From Dipteris shenzhenensis (lineage: Eukaryota; Polypodiophyta; Polypodiopsida; Gleicheniales): DNA of 64,000 bases. Position numbers and translations under genes: made by a program. The stretch lies in the NCBI GenBank assembly GCA_047967505.1, contig CM106539.1; one strand, 5' to 3'. Below, one piece after another: positions 1 to 12,429 of the stretch. Each line of letters opens with the position of its first letter. Positions within the stretch are counted from its first letter, which is position 1. The notes under the pieces are model-generated. The model was not told where the DNA came from and ran no database searches. It worked only from the letters and a program-made list of their open reading frames with translations.

Positions 1-1735
1 CGACTAAGGAGAAGGAAATAAGCATATGCATATGAGGGAAAGCATACGCATAAGAGAAGGAGAAGCATAAGAGAAGCATAAGAGAAGGAAAAGAGAAGGA
101 GAAGCACAAGAGAAGGAGAGGGGAAAAGAAGAGAAAGAAGAGGGAAAAAGAGATTGAAAGAGGGGAAAAGAACCAAATATGCATAAGAGAAAAAAGAGAG
201 AGAGCATATGCATAAGAGAAAAAGAGAGAAAGCATATGCTTATGCTTATGCATAAGCATATGAGCATATGCTCATGCATAAGCATAAGCATAAGCATAAG
301 CATAGGCATATGCTTATGAAAAGAAGAGAAAAAGAGAGGGAAAAAGAAGAGAAGGAAAGGAGAAGGAGAAGGAGAAGGAGAAGGAGAAGGAGACATATGC
401 TCATGCATAAGCATAAGCATAAGAGAAGAAAAAACATATGCATAAAAGAAAAAGAGAGAAAGCATATGTTTGAAAGAGGGGAAAAGAGATTGAAAGAGGG
501 GAAAAAGAAGAGAGGAAAAGAAGAGAAGGAAGAGGGGAAAAGAGATTGAAAGAGGGGAAAAGAGCATAAGCATAGGAGAAGGAAGATGGGAAAAAGAAGA
601 GGGAAAAAGAAGAGAAGGAAGAGGGGAAAAGAGATCGAAAGAGGGGAAAAAGAAGAGAGGAAAAGAGCATAAGCATAAGAGAAAAAGAAAGAAAGCATAT
701 GCTTATGCTTATGCATGAGCATATGAGCATAAGAGAAAAAGAGAGAAAGCATAAGCTTGTGCTTATGCATAAGCATATGAGCATATGCTCATGCATAAGC
801 ATAAGCATAAGCATAGGCATAGCATAGGCATATGCTTATGAAAAGAAGAGAAAAAGAGAGGAAAAAAGAAGGGAAGGAAAGGACAAGGAGAAGAAGAAGA
901 AGACATATGGTCATGCATAAGCATAAGCATAAGAGAAGAAAAAACATATGCATAAGAGATTGAAAGAGGAAAAAAAGAAGAGGGGAAAAGAGCATAAGCA
1001 TAAGAGAAGGAAAAACATATGCATAAGAGAAAAAGAGAGAAAGCATATGTTTGAAAGAGGGGAAAAGAGATTGAAAGAGGGAAAAAAGAGATTGAAAGAG
1101 GGAAAAAAGAAGAGGGGAAAAGAAGAGAAGGAAGAGGGGAAAAGAGATTGAAAGAGGGAAAAAGAAAGAGGGAAAAAGAGCATAAGCATAAGAGAAGAAA
1201 GAGAGGAAAAGAGATTGAAAGAGAGGAAAAAGAAGAGAAGGAAGAGGGAAAAAGAGATCGAAAGAGGGGAAAAAGAAGAGAGGAAAAGAGCACAAGCATA
1301 AGAGAAGGAAAAGGGAAAAAGAGCATAAGCATAAGAGAAAAAGAAAGAAAGCATATGCTTATGCTTATGCATGAGCATATGAGCATAAGTAAAAAAGAGA
1401 GAAAGCATAAGCTTGTGCTTATGCATGAGCATGTGAGCATATGCTCATGCATAAGCGTAAGCATAGGCAAATACATATGATTATGAAAAGAGGAGAAAAA
1501 GAGAGGAAAAAAGAGAGTGGAAAATAAGAGAATGAAGAGGGGAAAAGAGATTGAAAGAGGGGAAAAGAGCATAAGCATAAGAGAAGGAAAAGCATATGCA
1601 TAAGAGAAAAAGAGAGAAAGCATATGCTTATGCTTATGCATGAGCAGATGAAGGAAAGAGGGGGGGAAAGAGGGAGGAAAAGAGGAAAAGAGGGGAAGAA
1701 GAGGGAATAAGAGAAGAGAGGGAAAGAGAGGGTTC
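1..1735. repeat. Purine-rich degenerate satellite array
   Basis: The plus strand is almost entirely A and G, built from short modules: AAGCATAAGCATAAG, CATATGCATAAGAG, GAAAAAGAGAGAAAGCATATG and GATTGAAAGAGGGGAAAAG. A higher-order block (alternating CATATG and GCATAAG modules, then GAAAAGAAGAGAAAAAGAGAGG) recurs near 255, 772 and 1430, giving irregular spacings of about 520 and 660 bp. Long open frames on both strands come from the lack of stop codons in this composition and are not genes. The left edge is cut by the window. Confidence 0.85.
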
Positions 1736-2397
1736 CTACGCCCATCACTGCAGCTAGTGCTTAAGGTGTTAGCTGCAGGCCAATGCAAATAATAACAAAA
1801 GGCTTACCTGAAAAAGTCCCGAATCGTGTTTCGTGGACTGGCCCTACAAAAAATATGAAACATACCATTTTTTCAGATAACTAGTTAGAGGAAGAAGGAG
1901 TTTGGATAAGCAACTTTTCAAAGGGATTGGATGAGTTTAGAGAAGCCTACAAACAAGGAGAAAGCATAAGCCTACAAACAAGAAGAAAGAGGAGGAAGAG
2001 AAATACGAAAAAGAGAAGATGTGAGTCTTCTTTCTTTCACCAAATCTCGTTTTTTGTCCTTAACCTCTAAAAATCAATCATGAAAATTAGCATATAGCCT
2101 TAGCAATACAAGGAGAAACATGCTTCAACACTCACAAAATGAAATCACACAAAAAATGAACCTGCATTGCTTAAAGAGACACACCTTCTTGAAAAACTTC
2201 ATTTCACACAAGCAGAGAGGGAGAAGGGTGGAGAGGGAGCACAAGTGTTGAAAGAGGGGGTTGGGTAGGGGTGAGGAGTGGGAAATAGAGAGAAAGAAAG
2301 CGAGGTCATCGAATATAAGGTGGGAGGAGAGATTTTTGCTTTTCCCACAATAGAGATGTGAAAGATGGCGTCGCACGGGGTTTTGAGTTTTAGCTCC
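1736..2397. other. No gene recognised
   Basis: Mixed sequence between the purine array and the first palindromic repeats of the CACTA element. It has AG-rich stretches near 1960-2020 and 2210-2300 but no supported coding region. The 5' end of the CACTA element may lie here or left of the window; I found no convincing 5' CACTA terminus. Confidence 0.5.
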
Positions 2398-2510
2398 TAG
2401 TGTCGCTATATAGCAACGCTGGCCAATCACTATATAGCGACGTTTATATCCTAGAAGTGTCACTATATAGCGATAGAACAAGGCAAAGCGTCGCTATATA
2501 GCGATGGTTT
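2398..2510. repeat. Left subterminal palindromic repeats of CACTA element
   Basis: Four copies of a TCGCTATATAGCGA-like palindrome (some as CACTATATAGCGA) lie within about 110 bp and match the motif cluster at 6030-6230. Each copy is self-complementary. Confidence 0.75.
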
Positions 2511-2599
2511 AGGGCACTTTCTGTTAGAAGAGAGGAAAGGATCTCATGGGTGGCTATTTTTTGGATTTTAATAGATTTCCTTGCAACTCATGTTGTGAT

Positions 2600-5500
2600 T
2601 TTGGAAGTGTGTAGATGGAAGGGATGAGTGGAAGCTCGTCAAATGATGCACCAACACCCGAGAGCGTAAAGTGGCTTATGCAAAGGTTGTATTGTCATTG
2701 CACTCATTGCAAGTGAGAAGTACGACATCAACATCGTATTGTCATGTGCCACTTGCGGATGTATGGGGTGGAGCTCGAACCAGTACCCACCGTTGGTGTT
2801 GCATGTAGTGATGGATCATCGGTAAGTCAATGCTATTTGAGTTTGTGATTATTATTAAATACCATTATGACACGAAACCTTGAGACAAGATCTTATATTT
2901 ACACAAAATCTTGAGACAGGATGAGGAGGGTGACGAGGGTGCACATATACCTTCACACTTTGAGCAAGACTATAGTCTCCCAGATGTGCCAGATGATTGA
3001 TGAGGGTATGGTGGACATGATGGATTCTATTTTTAGGGGCACTACCTCACATGTATATGTGATGTTAGAGTTTGAGGTCAATATGTGAGAGTTGCAATCA
3101 ACAAAGTTGTACACAGGTGCTAGGATGTCTAAACTACGGGCTTGTCTCTCAATCTTGAATCTGCAAGCAAAGTATGGTTGGTCAGATACAAGTGTCTGAG
3201 CCTTAATGAGGTTAGCTCCCGCATTAATTTGACTCATTATTTGGATATTGTTTGTTTTGAGAATCATCATGTATGTTTGAGAATCATCATTATTCGAAGC
3301 CTATGTATGTTTGAATTGTGATAGGTTGCTCCAGAAGATGTTTCCTGCCCCAAATACCATGCATCAAGAGATGAAGCGAAGAAGATGCTAACAACGGTGG
3401 GTATGGATTATGATACAATCCATGCTTGCCATAATGACTGTATTCTCTTTCGTCGTGAGCATGGAGATTTGGCTAGTTGTCCAAAGTGTGGGGAACAATG
3501 ATATAGAGATGACTTGCAGAATGAGAAGATATCGGTAAAGGTCTTGAGACACTTTCCCATCATTGCAAGAATACAGCACATGTTCCGATGCAAATCCATA
3601 GCGGAGTTGATTTGACTTGGCATGCATCTCATCGGTCCATCTTTAAGAATGTGGGGGCTACTATTTGGGCACACTTGGTTCGTTCCAAAGACTCGAGAGG
3701 AGTGCGAGAAGACTTGCGTGCTATAAATAGGATGTCTCATTTGTGGTCCCAAGTGTGTGCTTCAGGAAAGTTTGTCCTCCCGAAAGCAACATGGATCCTC
3801 TCCATGAGAGGGGAGGCAGCGCAGTCAAGGCAAACATTGCCTTTTTTTAAACACCCATAGGATACATGCATTGCTTAAAAGGAGCATTTTCAAAGGACAA
3901 TAAGTTAGTGGGCTCAAGTCCCATGATTGGCACAAGGTCTTACAGGTATTCTAAGCTATAGGATTAGTGTATCGATAATCGTGATACGTTAGTGTAATTA
4001 TGATTATGTTATATTATTGACATGACTTCTTTGTTGCTTTGATAGTTCTTCCTCCCAATTACAGTAAAAGGTTGCTTACAATAAGATGTTAGAAATACTA
4101 TATTCAAGATCAGTGGTATTGTGAGGTATGCTTACTATCAAATCGCATTGATTGCATTTTCTTAAATTTAAGCTAAATAATCTGTAGACTGATTATGAAT
4201 ATATCTTAGATGGGCATGTGAAATAGGTGGATATCTCAAAGAAAGATCTCCATATCAAGCATCGAGAAGGCTAGGGTGGACTCCATCGAAGCTGTATGCT
4301 TGCTTGAGAGGCACTTTCCCTCGAGCATTATGACAACTCAAATGCACTTACTTGTGCACATAGTTGATGAGGTGGCCATTGCAAGTACCGTTCATAGTCG
4401 GTGGATGTTTTTTCTCGAGTGGTTTATGAAAACTTTGAAGGGATTCGTAAGACAAAGTGCAAGACCAAAAGCAAGCATGGCAGAGGGATGGCTTGTGCAA
4501 GAGTCATTAGTATATATCATGGAGTTTCTTGCATCCACAGATCCCAATATGCTGCAGACTTGGCATAACAAGGATGATGATTGCATCGTTGGTGAGGTTC
4601 CCCAAGAAAAAGGGATTGAAAGAAAGATGAGCGAAAAGCAAATGGAGAAATTCAATAAGTTTTATATCCTCAATAGCAAGGAGATGCAGAAGTGGATTGA
4701 GAGATATGAAGCAACCAAAGTAGAAAGAATAGTTGCAAGGAACAGATTCAGAGTAATTCAGAGGCGATCGCAACTATATCCATAGGATCTCGCCCTTCTC
4801 CCCACTCACATGTCACTTTATTGGCTACAACTGGCTCTACGTAAAGCCGAATGCGATGGAGAGACAATAAATGAGCGTGAGTGAGAGTTATCATCTGGAT
4901 GTATGATGCATGTAAGTTTCTTACCTCTTGACGTAATTAAGTAGTTGTTTGTGGCAATATATGCTATAAAATAGATGCATCTTCATTGTTTTAATGATGC
5001 TCTTTTGTAGTACAAAAAGTACAGTGCATTATGGTCATATGGATGACATTTTCGCGTGGAACGCATTGATTCAAAGAGTCACATATGATTGTGGAGTCAT
5101 GGCTAACTTTACACAAAATAGCCGAGCAAGTGCTTCGGATACCAATCTTCTCTCCTCACAATTGGATTATTGTGGAACCATACACGAAATCTATGAAATT
5201 GATTTCACATGATTTAGTATTTTCATTCTTGATGTAAAATGGTTTAGAACTATTTACAATGGTCCCCATGCGATAGTGAGAAAAGACAGTAGTGGTTTCT
5301 TTGCAATAGACTTCACCAAACTTTGGACTGATGAAAGTGATACTTTTGTTCTTCTTGAGCGTTGTGAGCAGGTGCATACTCATGATTTAATTAATCGAAG
5401 CTTTTGTTTTTAAAGATCCATTGATACATGTACTTAAGCATAATTTCATATATATAATTGATGGCATTTGGCACCCATCTTTAATATAGGTGGTTTTTCA

Positions 5501-5911
5501 TCTGGATCGTTCTGATCCAAGATGGTGGTACATGATCCAAGTTGCACCACGAGGTAAGTAAATTTTTGAAGATAGAGATGTGGATATGGAGATGTCACTA
5601 CCAATGCCAGATCCAATTGATTCAGATGGATCTAGCGAGGAAGATGAAGATCACAATATGAGCCAAGAGGAAGATGCGCATAATGACATCGTACGGCAGG
5701 AAGATGGAGATCACGATATTGAGGAAGAAGATGATGGTCATTAAGAATCACCACACTTTATTGAAGAAGATGATCAAGTCTTAGGTGAACATGCGATGCT
5801 AGAGTACGATGACGATATAGGAGATCAACTCAATATAGAGTTAGAGATAGACTTGTTTGGCGCGTTAGACTTGGCTCAGGATGAAGCTGTTGATGTAAAT
5901 GCTCTTCATTG
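2600..5911 (+). pseudogene. TNP2-like CACTA transposase, broken
   Basis: The relic encodes the DDE transposase of a CACTA element in several frames. In order it shows a transposase-associated N-terminal region near 2600-2810 (KWLMQRLYCHCTHCK); a Transposase_21-type region near 3335-3960 with IHACHNDCILFRREHGD, CPKCGE, VLRHFPIIARIQHMF and GLKSHDWHKVLQ; a DUF4218-type region at 4276-4785 (MHLLVHIVDEV, HSRWMFFLEWFMKTLKGF, AEGWLVQESL); a DUF4216-type region near 5030-5390 (YCGTIHEIYEIDF, then HAIVRKDSSGFFAIDF); and an Asp/Glu-rich tail near 5610-5911. These domains and their order are typical of plant TNP2. Many stops and frameshifts interrupt it, including a stop just after CPKCGEQ, and the Transposase_21 core after 3960 is mostly lost. 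It cannot encode an active transposase. Confidence 0.85.
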
Positions 5912-5999
5912 ATTTTTTTCATCTCAAACTTAGACATGAATATATGAGCTTCAAACTTGATGTACATGCTCTTGTACTTTTATTCTCTCAAAGGATCAA

Positions 6000-6235
6000 A
6001 CATGTATGGGAAAAAATACGCTCTGTAAAATGTCGCTATAGGAAAAAACACGCTCTGTAAAACGTTGGTATGGGAAAAAGCACGCTCTGTAAAATGTCAC
6101 TATAGGAAACTGTCTCAGTGTCGCTATATAACGACCATTCACAAGTCTAATAAGTGTCGCTATATAGCGATGCTCTTTAAACATCGCAATATAGTGACAC
6201 TTGTCTAAAGTCGCTATATAGCAACACTTAACGAA
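6000..6235. repeat. Right subterminal repeats of CACTA element
   Basis: Three copies of a GGGAAAAAACACGCTCTGTAAAA-like unit of about 37 bp (6008-6110) are followed by four or five TCGCTATATAGCGA-type palindromes (6118-6225). The palindrome matches the cluster at 2398-2510. Confidence 0.75.
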
Positions 6236-6375
6236 TCCCACTTTGATTAAGAGATGATTAGCACCCCGTGCACACTAACCAGCATACATATGCTAATTAT
6301 GCTCTTGCAAAGCAACTATATCAGGATGTAATTGTCTGATATACATCCAAACGTCAGTGCTTAAGCATCAGAATA

Positions 6376-6394
6376 GGGCCCGTGTGTAGTAGTG
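6376..6394 (-). other. Candidate CACTA 3' terminal inverted repeat
   Basis: On the minus strand this reads CACTACTACACACGGGCCC, beginning with the diagnostic CACTA and sitting about 150 bp outside the subterminal repeats. The next three bases (ATT) would be the 3-bp target duplication, but the matching 5' end was not found. Confidence 0.45.
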
Positions 6395-6904
6395 ATTTGC
6401 CATTGGCCAGGTCATGGATAGATCAAATGTGCCTACCTGCTACAGCTATCTACGATGAGAAAGTAGATGCTGCAACTCAATTTGCCATTTGGGCAAAAGA
6501 TCTTAAAGACAAGGAGTTCAAATTGAAGAAGGCCAAGATCGAACCTGACTGCAAGGAAAAGGAGCGTGAAGGCAGGAACCAGCCCCCTTCAGGAAAGGAG
6601 CAAGAAGGGCCGAGCCTGTAAGCAGGAAGCTCAAATCAAGGAAAGAGGAAGCGGCATGAAGGGAAGGGCTGGGCCTCTGCAGGAAGAAACTAGTCCCATT
6701 TTGGAAACAAGCAAGGAGGGCCGAGCCTACAATCAGGGAGCTCAACAAGGAGTCCTTGAAATGTAATCTAAAGTAAAGGAGTCTTTGAGATTGTAATCTA
6801 TGTAATATATGTGTAATCTGTTGAGTTGTTAATCTTCTCTAGAGTTTACTTGGGTAACGTTTTCTCAGCTAGGTGACTAGATAGTGTCCTTTGATCCACG
6901 CCAA
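6395..6904. other. Unrecognised sequence with short open frame 6382-6621
   Basis: An open frame on the plus strand is Lys/Glu-rich in its second half (for example KDKEFKLKKAKIEPDCKEKE). A GGGCCGAGCCT-type segment is partly duplicated near 6608 and 6718. I do not recognise a family; this may be flanking DNA or part of another decayed element. Confidence 0.3.
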
Positions 6905-7095
6905 TGCAGTGATAATAATGAGATGAAAGATTTCAATTTGACAAGTAATGTGAGACAAAAGATTTTGATTAGATCACTAATGTGAGACTGAAAGATTTTG
7001 ATTACTGAACTATTGTACCACCAAAGATTTCGATTAGACAAGTAATGTGAGATGAATGATTTAGATTAGACAACTAACATGAGACTAAAGAATGA
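6905..7095. repeat. Short imperfect tandem repeat, about 45 bp unit
   Basis: Four or five imperfect copies of a GTGAGACTAAAGATTTTGATT-like unit, separated by variable ACAAGTAAT or ACTAATGTG segments. Confidence 0.6.
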
Positions 7096-7844
7096 GAGAG
7101 TCAGGCTCAGTGAACTCTCTCCCTATTTAAGTGCAGTGCAGACACAACTAAGAGCCCATTACCAAATCTAGCCCCAAAACTCTTTACACCGATCCAAACT
7201 CTGTACACCGATTTACCTACTACAAATCTATGGCATACCGAAACGACTTTGGAATGCTTTTGTTCTATTTGAAAATGATGTTGGATGAAATCCTTGCAGA
7301 AATAGACCCGAACAAGAGGCAAGAAAAGAGGTGCAAGGGAACATGCTTCGATGGTGGGTTTATTGCTTGGAGTCGGCACAGACAGTGAATATTAATTTCC
7401 CTGGCTATTGTTTTTCCTACTCCTTTAAGGTACTTGTCAAGCTCATGATGTAGGTTCCTTTTGGCAGGACATGATAGAGGTGCGCAGATGTATAGACCAC
7501 AAAGACCATGATGAAGAGGACCCCCAGCAAAAGGAGGAGTTACTATGGGCGTATAAGTCAACAGAGTCAAGAAAGCGGAGTGTAATGGGAGTGTGTAAAG
7601 AGGTCTACCATTGTGCAGTAGACTGGCCTCAAGAGCTGGTAGATGCTTGCTGTAGAGAGTTTGATAACATTGTTCGAAGTCTAGAATTTCCTTGAAAAAT
7701 CAAAATGTCGTTGTGTTTTAAAATAATAAAAAACTTGCATACATTTCTTGAACTCGTGCATATTCTCATGGTGCTCATAATACTTGATTTTGTATCGACC
7801 TGCTTCCGTGTTATTAGTTAAATGTTTAAAGTAGCCTAGTGGTT
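7096..7844. other. No confirmed gene; open frame 7471-7695 unrecognised
   Basis: A 74-codon plus-strand frame (with WAYKSTESRKRSVMGVCKEV) has a plausible amino-acid mix but no domain I recognise, no clear splice partners and no repeat in the window. It could be a displaced exon or chance. Confidence 0.25.
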
Positions 7845-8232
7845 GAAATCTGATCGTTAACTATACCCAATCTAAAGGGCACTAGCACTGTGCAATGAAT
7901 TTTAGGATATCATGACAGTAGTGTAGGGATAACACGGTAGTAGTGCAGGATAAGTTATCGCCAGAGCAATGATTGGCTACACTAGAATATGAACAGCCAC
8001 CTTTGCGGGGGTTGGCTTATATTATTTCAAGATGAATGGATTCGTTATGGGAAACCAGCACAGTGGTTGTTGGGATATACTAAAAGCAAGCATGGGATGA
8101 AATCTGACGGTTAACGAAACAATAAACGGTCTAAAGGGCACTGTTTTAATATAGCACTATGCAACAAATTTTAGGATAGCATGGTAGTAGTGTACAGATA
8201 GCATGGTAGTAGTGCAAGATCAGTTATCGCTA
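7845..8232. repeat. Imperfect direct duplication, two copies about 255 bp apart
   Basis: Segments 7845-7972 and 8098-8232 share the order GAAATCTGA..GTTAAC, TCTAAAGGGCACT, TTTTAGGATA, several GGTAGTAGTG copies and GTTATCGC. The smaller GGTAGTAGTG-like motif recurs within each copy. Origin unknown. Confidence 0.6.
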
Positions 8233-8767
8233 GCCTCAGGGGTAAGTCATCATATGTAACCCTATCACATGAGTTCAACAGAAGGATATTTTTGATGTCT
8301 AAATTTTACAAAAATTAATTTACATAAGGGAGTTTTCAAACTGATTTTGGAAAAAATTTATAGATACTCTTCCAAGATTTGATGGGCGAGAGGTGTGAAA
8401 ATTCAAAATTTGCAGGAGTAGCAAAATTTCAGCCACCGGTTTTTCCCCCTCCGACGATACACATCAGCAAAATTGGATATCCCAAACAAGTGAAATGTGG
8501 CCTAAAATGCTTCAAAACACAAATAGGCCAAAGGGCATGCTATCGGGTTTGATGCTGTGTATTATTACATGCAATGACCTTTGGCATGCTTATGAGCCAT
8601 ATAGCAAGCAAGTGCATGGAAAAAGAAACAATTCAAAATTGTAAATAGTGTTGGATTTATTAAAATATCTTTGCACATGCACAAATTGCACTTTTCCAAC
8701 TTCTTCCATTTTAGGGTGAATCTAGATACCAATACCAAGAACTATCAATGTTTTAAGACTACCATGC
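8233..8767. other. No feature recognised
   Basis: AT-rich sequence with no supported coding region, RNA gene or repeat shared elsewhere in the window. Confidence 0.4.
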
Positions 8768-10450
8768 ACTAGAACAAACAAATTTTTTATTTGGATTTTT
8801 TTTTCAAGACAATGACTATGAGATTTTTTGGATTAAATCAAGCACAAAGAAGCTATGTAAAAGACATCCCTTATTTTGGAGGAGAAGATCACTACATTTG
8901 GCTCCTTATGCTTTAATGGAACATCTCAAATACTCTTGATAGGAAAGCGTCAACTACTCAACTACTAGCGGAAGGGGTGGTTGTACCTAGTTGGTCATTA
9001 TTGCCTCCTTATGCTTTGGTTTCTTTCTTCAATTGATCAATTGGTTCTTTTTCTATGTAAGAATTCCTAATTTGGTTAGATGGTATCAGAGGCCCCTTAA
9101 TGGGCTTCATCCATGACAATCTGTCTTTCGTGCAGGAACACATATCTTGAGAGGATCATGTCCAGCCCTTTCATCAAGGACAAAAATAGCTATGCCTCGT
9201 TGATCAAGGCATGCCAGAAACTCTCTAAGTGTGCCAAAACTACCAGGTGGTAGTAAAGCTTTAGGAGCTATAGAACTTCCAAGAGCCATTCACAGCTTGC
9301 AAGTATACTATACCCGTGAGTTGTTGCATTTTTTATGGAGCCCCAAGCAAGGTGTCAAAACTACTGGCTCACCATCGAGTTTTGAATTGCAGAACATGAC
9401 TTTCTTGATCTTCTTTTTCTTCTTGGTAAAGTCTAAAAAGCTTAATTCTCTTCATCTTGGTCAAATTATGCATCTGAATTTAATTTGCTTTCTTTCTCGG
9501 ATCTTTCGTCTGAATTTGTTTCTTTATCCTTGGATCGTTTGTCCAAAACTGCTTCTTTTTCTTCAAATCTTTTGTCTGAATTTTGTTGTCTTGCTTTGGA
9601 TTCTTTGCCCAAGTGTTCTTCTTTTTCTTTGGATCTTTTGTCCGAAATTTTTTGTCTTTCTTCAGAGTCTTCATCCGAGTGTTCTTCTTTCTCTTCAAAA
9701 TCTTCATCCTCCACGATTCTTTATCTCTATCATTGTTGCTTGCAACTATGTCTTCTACTGCTTTGTTCAAAATCTGATGCTGCTTCATTCCCTAGGTCTT
9801 CAAGCTTCGAAAGATCTAGTGGCAATTCATCTACATCCCCTTCATTTGTTTGAAGGAAATCAAATGCCAGTCGATGATTCATCCTGGTTGGATTAGCTTG
9901 GTTTTCTCCAAGAATGCTCGAAATTGTGTGATGTCCCCTTGATTCATCCTTCAGGCTTCAGCCTCGATGTCTTAAGTGCCATTTTAGCACTAGCTTTTAC
10001 TTCTTCATCTTGCTATTGTTGCTCTTACTGTCTCTGAAGTTGGAGTTGCAAATGTGTACATTGAGATGTGGGGTTGTTGTCTTGGCTATTTGCAGACATT
10101 CATTCTTATGTATACTCATTTCCATGCCAAGAACAAATTTAGTGTACTCAATTCAAATGAATATGCATTATACCTGAGTCGAAACTCATTCGAAACTGTC
10201 GGAGCCTTCCATCTTCCAAAAACATTGGACTAAGGCAATATCATCTCTTGGACTGAGTTTTCTACGCTACAATCTCAGATGTGGTATGTGAATGACCACA
10301 TTCTCACCCTGATGTGTCGAAAATCTTCATGGCTCACAAGCCGCCAATCTTGAACTTTGATTATCGGATAGGTCTATGTGTATTTAACCCATAGTTTGCT
10401 AGTGTTAATGGAATACAAAACTCCATTCTTTGGGGGGTTTGAAAACAGAG
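8768..10450 (+). mobile_element. Truncated non-autonomous LTR element, family C copy 1
   Basis: Segment 8768-9080 matches the last 310 bp of the triplicated unit at 30227-32935, and is followed at 9081-9092 by a primer-binding site-like TGGTATCAGAGG. The body 9093-10450 matches 32936-34475 throughout, ending at the same G-rich CTTTGGGGGGTTTGAAAAC block. No gag or pol is recognisable. The interior at 9480-9720 is a run of imperfect repeats of about 48 bp (TCTTTTGTCTGAATTTG-like) whose minus strand reads as a Lys/Glu-rich peptide. The hairpin-rich front part of the LTR seen in copy 2 is absent, so this copy is truncated at its left end. Confidence 0.65.
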
Positions 10451-12114
10451 AGCTAAACTAACTGCGCATTGCTAAAGGAGAGACTTTAGATCTATGAGTT
10501 ATTCAAGATATTATCAATACAAGCCAAAATACATTTCTCTCTCTCATTTCTCAAAGGGAAAGAAGGAAATAGATACAACATTGCACTATGAAAAGCAGTA
10601 ATGGAAACATAATGCGCAGGTTAGATAACAGTCGGGATTGTATTCATAATTAGATAATCTTCTACCAGAACATCACATTGCGTAATTCACTCCTCAATCT
10701 CTCACTTACATTCTCGCTATATCCAACTCTGTAGTTATATTTTAGTTACAACTTCTAACCGTTAAGACTATTGACCACTTTGATACTAAATTTGGGTTAC
10801 TTATTTTACCCCTTAACAATGCCCACATAAAAGAGCTCAAACAACCTATCCAAGAATTAAACACATCCATTCCAAAAACAATCCATCGTGTGCTTCTAAC
10901 TTGTATTCTTTTGTGAATATTGGAATGTTTATTAGACTTGAGGAGCAAAATTGCATTCACATCAAGTATAAGTAATCTCTTCATTATCATAGACGGAGGT
11001 CCATACGAGTGTTTCTTTGACTCATTAGGTCTTTCTCTTTATGGTGTTTCTAGGATTTTGATTTGTGTCATGGCACACAAAAGTTCCATGAATGTGTGTT
11101 GTTAGGATTCAACAAATGTAGGCTAGGCTTAAATTTACAATTGTGAGCTTTATTCTACTTTATACATTCTCAATCACACTGTCCATGATTATTTAAGATT
11201 TAGTCTTGAAACTTATGTCATCTCCAAACTTCCCAGGTATATAATTTTGTTGATGCTTGGTTCCACTCATGCCTCAGATTACCTAGTGCCCAGCACTTGG
11301 TACATGCATATTGCTTGGCTGGAAGATGCCCTCTTTTTCAGTCTACAAGTAGCCTCTTGCAACGTTCCTACTCAGTTCTTGGTTACATAATGGTGTCATG
11401 AACTAATGGGTTTATGTTGCCTGGGTAAAAACTATGTTGTGAACTAACAGGTCTGTGCGACATGGGTGAAAACCATATGAGGATGGGTGAATAATTAACC
11501 CAAAAATGTGTGCAAGGAAACAAAGTGATTGCAAATAACTTGTATTCATCTAAATTCCTCATCCAATATGAACAGCCAGGTGTTGCGCACACACTTCCCT
11601 TGACTCAAAGCAACCACTCACTTGCTCACAATAGCACCCGAGACTCACTTAGACTTGCTACTCATACAAGATGCTTTTGATCCAAATGCTTTTTTGTGTA
11701 ATACATCCGATTTTTATTATAGATTGGCTCCCATTCTATTAGGTGGTTCTAGCCTAAGTAGAAAAATTCGAATTCGTGATTCAAAAAATGCAGGAAATCC
11801 GAAAGAATGATTCAAAGGGAGGAAAAAATGGTGCAAAAATGTGGTGATACATCACGTTTTTTCCACAAATCAACACATCATCCATTCATATTTGTATGAA
11901 GAGCTATTATTCGTACGAATACGCATTTGTACAAATAACTTATTCGTATGAATAAAACTGTATTAGGCTAATTATGTGTCTCTTTTCCTGTACTTAAGCT
12001 CACAGTTTGCCAGTTTCTCTTATCTCATGCTTGGTTCCCTAGCCGAGCATAAGAGATCAAACAAGGAAAAGAAAGAAAAAAGACCCTTCAAGGTTACAAA
12101 AGCAATCTAGAAGG
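10451..12114. other. No gene recognised
   Basis: AT-rich DNA with only short chance open frames. Near 11890-11960 there are several TTCGTACGAATA and TTCGTATGAATA palindromic motifs, which may be remnants of a small repeat. Confidence 0.4.
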
Positions 12115-12370
12115 TATGAACTAAGATGAAATTTGTTTGTGGGAGTTCTAGGATCTCTTTTTTTAGTTCCTTAGATCTCTTATGAGAATTTTGGTTTTGG
12201 TCTTTGTGTCTTTGTTTGTGAGAGTTCTAGGCTCTCTTTGTTGAGTGCCTTCGATCTCTTGTGAGAAATGGGCTTTCGGTCTTTTTGTGTCTATGAAATT
12301 TGTTTGTGGGAGTTCTAGGATCTCGTTGTTGAGTTCTTTAGATCTCTTGTGAGAAATGTGATTTTGTTTT
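12115..12370. repeat. Tandem repeat, about 85-90 bp unit, three copies
   Basis: Three copies of TTTGTTTGTGGGAGTTCTAG, each followed by GATCTC.. and CTTGTGAGAAAT-like segments, begin near 12129, 12210 and 12299. Confidence 0.75.
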
Positions 12371-12429
12371 GTGTTTGTCTATGATGTTAGAGTAAATTTG
12401 TTTCTTTGTGTCTTAGTTTAATAGAACAC

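Larger units (their letters stand above)
2398..6394 (+). mobile_element. Degenerate CACTA (En/Spm-type) DNA transposon
   Basis: A TNP2-like transposase pseudogene lies between two clusters of one short palindrome (core TCGCTATATAGCGA, with variants), at about 2400-2510 and 6030-6230. Subterminal clusters of short repeats at both ends are the hallmark of CACTA elements, where they bind the accessory transposase protein. A candidate 3' terminus reads CACTACTACACACGGGCCC on the minus strand (6376-6394). The 5' terminus was not found, so the left boundary is only the first subterminal repeat. Confidence 0.75.

Noticed and set aside
1748-1760. CACTGCAGCTAGTG as the 5' CACTA terminus
   Set aside because: It does not match the candidate 3' terminus (6376-6394) beyond the first four bases, and no 3-bp duplication is evident.
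4-1788. Many long open frames in the purine-rich array on both strands
   Set aside because: Stop codons are rare in this repeat composition; the translations are low-complexity (Lys/Glu/Arg or Phe/Leu/Ser runs) and follow the repeats.
9231-9896. 221-codon plus-strand frame in family C copy 1
   Set aside because: The Phe/Leu/Ser-rich translation follows 48-bp DNA repeats; in copy 2 the corresponding frame is broken.
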